From positions 1-64,000 of the forward strand of contig JBLDXI010000007.1 of NCBI GenBank assembly GCA_047495785.1: DNA of 64,000 nucleotides, given 5' to 3'. The notes under the pieces were generated by a model. It was not told where the DNA came from. It did not search any database and saw only the letters and a list, made by a program, of their open reading frames with translations. This document shows, piece after piece, positions 56,661 to 64,000 of this stretch; positions within the stretch are counted from its first letter, which is position 1; each line of letters starts with the position of its first letter. The translations under genes and the position numbers were made by a program. The stretch is from Lepidodermella squamata. Its lineage: Eukaryota > Gastrotricha.

Positions 56661-56854
56661 AATATTACTCGCCAATTGATATTCTAAAAGACTGCATGCG
56701 ACTTGCTGAAATTCGTTGTACAAAAGCAGTTTATACCCTGGTTTTTCATAAAGCAATAAAGTCTATTGGTTACTTTTACTTCTCTTTTATCAGTAATTAG
56801 ACGGCACAATTTATTTTCAATTTTATTAAAGTCATTTTATAAGCTACAACATGT

Positions 56855-58864
56855 TCATTTGCGATGTGACGATTTGACATCAGGAGTGCCAATAGCGGCT
56901 TGCAGAGTTGGATTGGAAGCCTTCAATCCATTAATTTTCTTGGCGAGAGCTGAGCTGTTCATGCTTACTTCCGCGTGAGTAACTTGCAAATCGGCGAGAC
57001 GGCGACGTAGCATTTCGGCGTCGTCAACCTTATTTTCGAAATCGCGCAGAAGATCATTTTTACCCAACAGGCCAGCTGATTGCTTGAGCTTTTCGTTATC
57101 ATTTCGAAGCATGTCACGAGATTGTTTCAGTCGAGTCACTTTCGAGCGTTTCTGGATATTTAGATAGAAAAATGTTTATAGCGGGGAATCAATGTATAAA
57201 TTTGATTTTTCTTACCACGCCAAGAGTTTTATCCACGTCTTCGAGTCTAAGCTTTTGAACCTCATTTTCATGGCGGAGATACTCAAGCTTTTCCTTGACG
57301 TGGGTTAGCACTTCTACGCTGGTCGTAATTTTTTTGCGAAGTTTGGAAATATCTTCATTACGCTCCTCGATTTTCTCATTATATGTTTGATTTTCGATCT
57401 TGAGCTGCTCGAAGTCAATCATATGAAGGCCTTCGCCCAGCTTGTCTTTCGCCTTCATAGTGTCTTCGATTTTATGAATGCGATTCCGCAGAATAATATT
57501 TTCAATTAGAAGCTTATGGATATCGCTATCCTTCTTCGCTTCAAGCGCAAATTGCGGCTCGACATCATCCCATTGCGGAGCTTTTCCTGTTTTGACACTG
57601 ACAGAAGACAGTACGGTGGTTTTCTTGAGGTCTCGCAGTTGTGTGAGCAAAGCTTCTCCGTCATTGCGAAGCTGTTCCCTTCGCTCGCGTAAGCCATCCA
57701 GCTGTTCACGACTTCTTTCATCAAGAATTCGCTTTTCTCTGATGAGATCCGTGTACTTGGATAGAAGAGATGCGTATTTTTGTTCACCTTCGCCGGCAGC
57801 CTCTAGTCCACCCGTGCGATCTTCTGCACGCTTGTTCTGGAAGTAAAGGGCCAGCTTGTGTTGCACGTTTTGATTCTTCAATTTCAGCTGATCCCGTTCG
57901 GCCATCTGCTGCTGAATAACTTCTATCATTTGCTGCCGGCTGAATTTCGGCAAAGCCTCCTCTTCAATATCTGATTCATCATCGCTTCCGCCGGCAGCGT
58001 ACTCGTTCTGCTCAGTCATCCCACTTTGTCTCCCAGCTCCATATGTATCGTATTCGCGTTTTTGATGATCATGCTTCGGCGCCATTTCACCGTCAGCGTC
58101 TTCCTCTTCAATAGCCGAGCGCAAGGGCTCAAAGCGAGCACGCGAAACTTTCCGCTCAACTTTCGGATGTGCTGCCAACTCATCGGTCTCTGGATGCTCG
58201 CTTGGTTCAGCCTTTCCTTGCTCCGCTTGCTCGGTCGGCTCAGTAGGGGCCTCAACAACCTCAATGGAAACTTCAGCGCCCTCGCCGGCAGCTTTTTCAC
58301 CCGCAGCTTCATCACTGGTCTCGGCGTTCGCCTCGCCTCCTTCAGCTTCTGTCGGCTTTTCTTCGCCCTGTAAATTGTAAATTCGATGTGTCAGTTTGCG
58401 TATTTAGAAACAGCTCAGAACTAACCTCTGTATCCTTCGAAGTCTCAGCATCGATCGGAGCTTCGCCGTCGGTTGTAGCAGCAACAGCATCACTTTCAGT
58501 TTTGCCTTCTTCGAGTGCGCTAGGTTCGGCATTGCTTTCACCAGATAACTCTGTATCACCATTAGCACCCGTTGAATCGTCACCGCCTTGTTGCTGATCC
58601 AAAGCAGCAGATTCAGTGACAATGTCTTGTGCAACTTCATCTTGCTTTTCTTCCTCGGCAAGGGCAACTAGCTCGTCGACTGTTTCCATGCGAGAAACAG
58701 CATCCGCTCCCTCTGCTGGAACTTCCGATTGCTCCCGATCAAGATCGCTCAATTCCTGTTCTGTAAGAATAGGCTGCCATTAAATTCAATAATTAGCACA
58801 TCAATAATAATTTACCAGCTCCATCAGGAATTTCCGAATCAATTCGGCTTTCAGATTCAGCCAT
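56855..58864 (-). CDS. CCDC96/CFAP184-like ciliary coiled-coil protein
   Basis: The exons are 58864-58816, 58760-58426, 58367-57216 and 57151-56855, giving 610 aa. The N-terminal 220 residues are acidic and low-complexity (Glu/Ala/Ser-rich). From KFSRQQMIEVIQQQ onward it is nearly continuous coiled coil, with GLHMIDFEQLKIENQTYNEK, IEERNEDISKLRKK and VLTHVKEKLEYLRHEN, the strongly conserved signature of CCDC96 (CFAP184). In motile cilia the CCDC96-CCDC113 complex links dynein regulatory and radial-spoke structures. It is 53 nt downstream of RIIAD1 on the same strand, with an acceptor in the gap, so the two are probably one operon with a shared ciliary role. Confidence 0.9.
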
Positions 58865-58917
58865 GATTAATTTTATAGCCTAAAGCCTAAAATAGAATGA
58901 ATATAAGATTTGTTAAT
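58865..58917 (-). promoter_or_regulatory. RIIAD1/CCDC96 intercistronic trans-splice acceptor
   Basis: A 53-nt gap containing CATTCTATTTTAG on minus (AG at about 58888-58887), followed about 23 nt later by the CCDC96 ATG. A second TTTAG lies seven bases on. The layout matches the other tight gaps in the window. Confidence 0.6.
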
Positions 58918-59301
58918 TTATTTGGCATCATAGCTCGTTCGTAGCAAGTTACTGCGGCTTTGATCATTTTTACGGTTTTTCAATCGGCTATTGACTTTTT
59001 CAGACAACTGCGGATCCGTAAAATATTCGGACGCAAAGCGCTCAATGTTATCAGGCTTTACAGATAAGCATGACGAAAGGAATCCAGAAAGTAGGACAGA
59101 AATTTCAGGGTGCTTGCGCAGATATGTTTCGTTTAATGTGCGGGTTTGAATTTTGAACTGGTTAAGTTTAGTTTGCTGCTCGACGCTAAGAGCACCCAGA
59201 TCATGCTCGCCATTGCTGATTTGCGAGAATGCAGCATCGATTGTACCATGGTCGTAGGGCTCCATACTGTGAGGAGCTCTACATGCCGGTTTATTCGCCA
59301 T
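58918..59301 (-). CDS. RIIa domain-containing protein (RIIAD1-like)
   Basis: One exon encodes 127 aa. The core runs LGALSVEQQTKLNQFKIQTR, NETYLRKHPEISVLLSGFL and KPDNIERFASEYFTDPQLS. This is the family's pattern: a short lead, then an RII-alpha-type dimerisation/docking helix pair ending in FA..YFTDP. Such domains bind AKAP-like helices and occur in radial-spoke and sperm-tail proteins. It is the first gene of the pair with CCDC96. The final 25 residues are basic and probably disordered. Confidence 0.88.
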   Translation of the reverse strand: MANKPACRAPHSMEPYDHGTIDAAFSQISNGEHDLGALSVEQQTKLNQFKIQTRTLNETYLRKHPEISVLLSGFLSSCLSVKPDNIERFASEYFTDPQLSEKVNSRLKNRKNDQSRSNLLRTSYDAK

Positions 59302-62300
59302 TAAATACGGGTTACTCCAAAGTAAAATCTAAAGTAAAGTAACGTGAGCATTTTTACCCAACTTTACATTAACTGTATCTAAAATGAATACTGGCCAAAG
59401 GCCATGAAATTATTCATAGAAAATGACCCTGAAAAAGAGTTTCACGCCGGAGAAACCATGTCGGTGAATATTATAGGTAAACTATGGGTTGAAGATCGAT
59501 GATTAAATCGATAAAATTAGCACGAAATCGGAAGCTATGATACCGACCAGGTCTAGAAAAGTTGACGCTAGGTATGAGACTAGGTGTGTGGATTGTGGAT
59601 GAGTGGATGGATGAATGGATGTAGAGCCTGCCATTAATTCTGGTGATTTAACAGGGCAGGTGAAAAGAAGCCTGTGAACGATGATTCATTGCAAAGATGA
59701 AAAGTCCAAAAGAAAAGGTCAGCCTAGCTCCATGCATTCAGCAGCAGATGAGAAAATTAGGGTCTTGCGTAGTATTATCCGATTGCGTGGCTCCGAGGCT
59801 GCCATTGTCGGAGCCGCGGAGATTTTCGATTTTCATTTGTACAATTCGATGAGCTCGACGGGTGCGCTTCGCCACGGAGGCATTGAAATAAGCTTGTTTT
59901 TATGCACATGCCTCCTTCCATCCAAGGTTAGTTGTTTCAGGTTGCAACGCAGCTCTTCGACTTACGAGAAGGCCTTCATCCAGAGTGCTCTGTCTGACTG
60001 TTCGACAAACCGCCTCGATAAAGTCGCGTTGCCAATGCCAACAAAAAATTAATAATCAATGGATGCAAAATTTAAACAATAAAAAAACTTAGTTTGAAAT
60101 TGTTTTTAAATGCTGGTGAATAACTTGCAGACTTTTCAAAAAATCAAAAGTTTTTTTTTAAAAGTTGGCTCCTGGATAAGTTTGTACGCACCGGGTGCCG
60201 GGTGAGTGTGATTGAAACATCGATTATCGAAGCCGCGATGCCACTGCGATCGCGCGCAAAACTTCATACGCCTGCAGCTGGTATTATTAAAGTTTCATTG
60301 AATTTATTATTTTGAATCTCGAATCACCCGGATGCCGATGAAGTATTGGGTTTCAGGTTTTATTCTCTCCTAAGGAAAAACGATCGCTTACGAATCGAGT
60401 TACATTCTATATTCAGGGCTTTCATCGCGTCTGTGATCTTATGATAGCATTTTTCAGTTAAATTCAGGTAGGAATCTACATCACACAGCGCTTGCTTCGC
60501 TTTAGCCTTTAGCCATGATTATTCTTTCTTCTTTTCTTTTCTTTCTTGAAAACTGTATGTTTTGGTTCTTAGTCAAATGTGACTGATGGTTCTGATAAAG
60601 TCTTGCTGTTTTCTATTCAGCTGCTTTGGTTCTCAACTTGGCATGTTTTGTCAGCGTGCGTCTCATTTTAAGAATTCGTAAGAACGGTGTAAGAATAAAT
60701 GCGCTGTTAGAGACAATCTGAGACAAGTGTTTCTCTCTTCTGACCATGCGAGCGATGAATGCTAGATATTATCATTCGCCTCTGCTTGATTAGCTGTAAG
60801 TATCATAATGGGGCGCTTCGTGGTACATAATTTGTAATGTGTAATGTATATCATGCGTGATAGTGAATCTTCAACTACTTGGTGATTGTTGATTAATTCT
60901 TAGTTCTTCATGCTAACATTCGGGCTTCGGGCATGCGAGCTTTTGTAATTTCCCAGGTTCCTAGCGGATTAATCTGTCTCCTGTCTCCATTCGATAATAT
61001 TAAATATTAAGTTGAAGCGGTGAATTCAAAATCTTTGACAGTATTACGTTCAGAAATGTGTTGAGAAATCTGCTGCGAAGGGGATTTGGTTTTGCACCAT
61101 TAGCAAATGAATTTTCCAACATCCATATCTCAAACTTGAATTCACGAGTGATTTGTAAGCAGCTTCATCCTTTGTCATCCAATAAATAATAAATAGTAGC
61201 TCCATCTGCTTCATCTGCGTTACAGAGCTTTTTTTATTTAACATGGTACAAATATCTGCCTATCATATAAATTAAACGCAACCCATGAAAAGGTGCCAAC
61301 TTGTTCACTCTCTCAAACAAAAGGGGTTTCCTCAATCATAAATATGCACTAGCTGTTGCTTTTTTGAAAGAGAGCTCTTGTTCATTTTGTTACGTTTTCT
61401 TGGGTTGCGTCTCAAATATCTAGCGTGAACTGGCGGGTGGCGAGCTCTTCATTGTAGTTACCTCATTTTCTTTTAGAATTCTTTATTTCGTTATGCGGTA
61501 TACAATCAGTGCAATGATTTGCTCATTGGATAGGTGGATTGTTTGGATTATTCTTGGAAGTATTTGAGGATCAATCGATCGTTACTTTCTAAGACTACAG
61601 AGCATCATACGGTACGTACGCACCATACGTATCATACGCTACGTTAAAGACTCCCGCATCATTAAAAACTTTGGTTTCTCTGCATAATAAAGTGATATTA
61701 GCCTGCACACGCAGGATGGCGTGATGCTCACTCGCAATCAAATTCGATTTTTCATCGTTATCGGACTAATGGTAAATGTAGTTGGTTTCAAAACAGTGTA
61801 ATTAATAATTCCGCAGCTCTCTCTGGAAATATGCTCCTTCTCTGTTTCGCAAGATGACCTGCGCGATACCAATGTGATGTTTGATCCTGATATCATTGCA
61901 AACATCATTATTCTCAAATTCCTTCGGCGAATATCTGTGGATATATGAAGACGACTTGGCGCGCGTGTTTGTCACTGCAATGTGCGATTATTCTATTGGT
62001 ATTATAATTGTTATTGTTATTGTTGTTGTTGTTGCTATCACAGTCTCAATTTCACGGTCTCGTGCTTTTGCTGCGTTTGCTATAGTAGGTATCGTTCTTT
62101 CGCACTTGTCCACTGTGTTTTAGCAGTGGGGTACGGAAGGAGGCTGAAACACGAAACTAACGTAGCCAACCTGGCTCATTTGTATACACATTCCTTTGTT
62201 GCCGGCGAGACGTGTCCCTCGCAAGATGTTGTTGACGTGCGAAGGTTTTTTCGTCGTAGTTGCCGATTCCGTGGATACAAGAATTATCTTGGTATCATAG

Positions 62301-64000
62301 CACATTGGAGATGCGGTATAGCTAATTGCGTGAATAGTCTTGTGCAGCGCCTGGCAAATATTAATATAGCATGTTGCCACGTAACACGTTCGGCGATTAT
62401 TCGCACACAAACACTGTACATGCATTTGGATCAACACTTTCCGCTTCTTTGTTCTACATGACGACGAAGAAATGTTTACTCTGGCCGCTCTGTTGGCTCC
62501 GCGAGCCCCCTCCTCATCTCTCTCGCTCTCTCTCTGGTCTCTTCGCTCGCGTATTTGCTCAAGGGGTGCAGTCATCTCGGCTATTACCGTGCCTAGAGCT
62601 CGCGAAACCTCCTTGACATACGCGCGGATATGAGTGTGGCTCGCCGGGGGACGGCGCGACACTGTCAAATGCATAATTCATAGTGCTCGCGACCCCACCA
62701 GGCGCTTATCCTGTGCTATTCTTTCGCTTCGCACTTGCTGAATGAATACTAGGTAGTTGCAAAGTGTGTAAACTAATTAGAACTTCGATCAAGGTGTAGT
62801 AGTAGCGAGGACACATGATGTATCGTCTTCCATCGAATTTTATAGCGGGTCATGTGTAATTTGTAGTAATCGTCTCCGGAAAGATGATTACGATGGCCAC
62901 ACAAGATAATGCCCGCACGTGAGCTGGCATCTTGGAAGTACTCGCCGCAATTAACCTCGCCATATTGCCCTCTGTTTTGCATTTTCAGCAGCGCTCGTTA
63001 AGTTCAGGTTTACTGCTCGATTGAGAAGTATACAGTATAGTGGGTTCCGCAGCAGCGCCGCTACATCTCTCGGCGCGAGTCCGTAATTGCGCGCGGCCGC
63101 TATGCGTAAAGGAATCCCCCATCAATCAAGCAGCTTAGGGCTGAGTTCCCACACGCACTCACGCACGATCTGCCTGCTAAATTTCGGGCGATTGCTTTTA
63201 GCATCTTGTTGATACTTGTATTTCTAGAGGCTGCACTTTTATATTACCATTATTATCATTACTATTAATATTTCTTTTATTGTTCTTCGCGTGCGATGCT
63301 CAACAATCGCCTCGCTGCTACTACTGCTGATGCTCCTCCGTTCATTATTTCTTAATAATAAATAAATGCAATACAAATATGAATCTATTTGAAGATGCCT
63401 CGGCTTGTTTTGGTCCTAATCCGCCTTAATAATTTTTGCGCGCCGAATTTTTTATATTTATTGTTATTTACAGCTCGAAGTCCCTTCCCTAATTTTTATT
63501 ATTGCCGCGTTGCGGAGCTGTTTTATGATTACAGCTTATGGCACAGTGTTAGCCCCAACTTTACGCTCGCCAAATAGAGAGCTGCGAGTAAGTATTTGCC
63601 AAAAATATGGCGGTGTGCTTAATTGACAACTGTGGCATGCGCGGCAGATGGCGACGGGAAGATAGCTGCTCCACGACTCGATGTATCTTCTATCTCCTGC
63701 TCACTCTCACTGTTTTATGATAATGGCGTTGGCTTCAAGTAGCAGTAATAAAAATTTGCTCATTTAACTGAGCGTGCGTGCTAAATGCGACAAAAGATGA
63801 GCGCGCGCGCGTTACTGTAAAAAAGCTACCTTAATTGCTGAAAATGCGAGCTGGCGCGAGTATTTACCCTTTAATCTGCGCGAGCGAGCGCGCGCAAAAC
63901 AAAACAAATTATTATTCCAATATAATAGACTCGAGATTATGGTGTTAATTTTATGGCCAATGGTTGTTTTTCACTGCGCGCGCGCGCCGCATTATCTAAC
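59302..64000. other. Gene-poor region
   Basis: About 4.7 kb with no confident gene. A 123-codon frame at 59681-60052 (plus) has some natural composition (IRVLRSIIRLRGSEAAIVGA) but no recognised family and no clear ATG context; it could be an exon or chance. Simple-sequence features: a TTATTG/TTGTTG run at about 61999-62035, CTCTCTCG tracts at about 62515-62545, a TACG-rich patch at about 61608-61642, and GCGCGC tracts after 63790. It may be a regulatory or intronic region of a gene beyond the window. Confidence 0.5.

Noticed and set aside
61881-62123. 80-codon frame with a long Ile/Val run
   Set aside because: The apparent membrane helix is a translation of a TTATTG/TTGTTG simple repeat.

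Overview
This window is a gene-dense piece of an animal nuclear genome, read entirely from sequence. Most introns are 44-60 nt (the smallest I infer is 32 nt). Several same-strand genes lie only 41-104 nt apart with a pyrimidine-tract/AG acceptor just before the downstream start codon, the signature of operons resolved by spliced-leader trans-splicing. NELF-C/D is present (C. elegans lacks NELF) and there are motile-cilium genes (CCDC96/CFAP184, RIIAD1, FAM227-type, LRRC27-type), so a C. elegans-like nematode is unlikely. A larvacean tunicate (Oikopleura-like) fits best, but this is inference; no spliced leader or marker gene was seen to prove it.

1-8.9 kb: a perfect 4,263-bp inverted duplication (17-4279 versus 4420-8682) around a 140-bp spacer. 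Each arm carries a WD40 gene and a single-pass membrane-protein gene; the LRRC27-like gene is intact only on the right. 9.6-14.8 kb: two tandem paralogues with an ICE1-like N-terminus. 16.8-23.2 kb: a full-length 1,944-aa muscle-type myosin heavy chain in six coding exons. 23.9-27.0 kb (minus): a tight TRPT1-MRPL41-NELFCD operon. 27.5-28.1 kb: a hAT-like MITE with an exact 8-bp target duplication.

29-34 kb (plus): RSL1D1 and RPS24, probably co-transcribed, then polycystin-2 behind a clear TATA box. 34.9-40.1 kb (minus): a small secreted peptide precursor, POLR3E and TK1. 40.2-42.0 kb: a nest of three mobile-element remnants (MITE, 5'-truncated LINE, second hAT-like MITE). 42.2-43.4 kb: a decayed coding stretch and a new four-transmembrane protein gene that appears only after splicing. 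43.9-51.6 kb (minus): an unrecognised TPR-like protein, a CUB/LDLa/trypsin-type secreted protease, and a shugoshin-like gene whose SGO-type box lies in the last exon.

53.3-59.3 kb: a FAM227-type gene, a four-EF-hand protein, and a minus-strand RIIAD1-CCDC96 operon, a local concentration of ciliary genes. 59.3-64 kb is gene-poor, with simple repeats and alternating AT- and GC-rich stretches.

Most multi-exon models were built by hand. Every intron was checked for GT-AG (one GC-AG) and for reading-frame phase; exon totals divide by three in all models given with exon coordinates. Start codons are the least certain part because trans-splicing and non-coding first exons cannot be seen.
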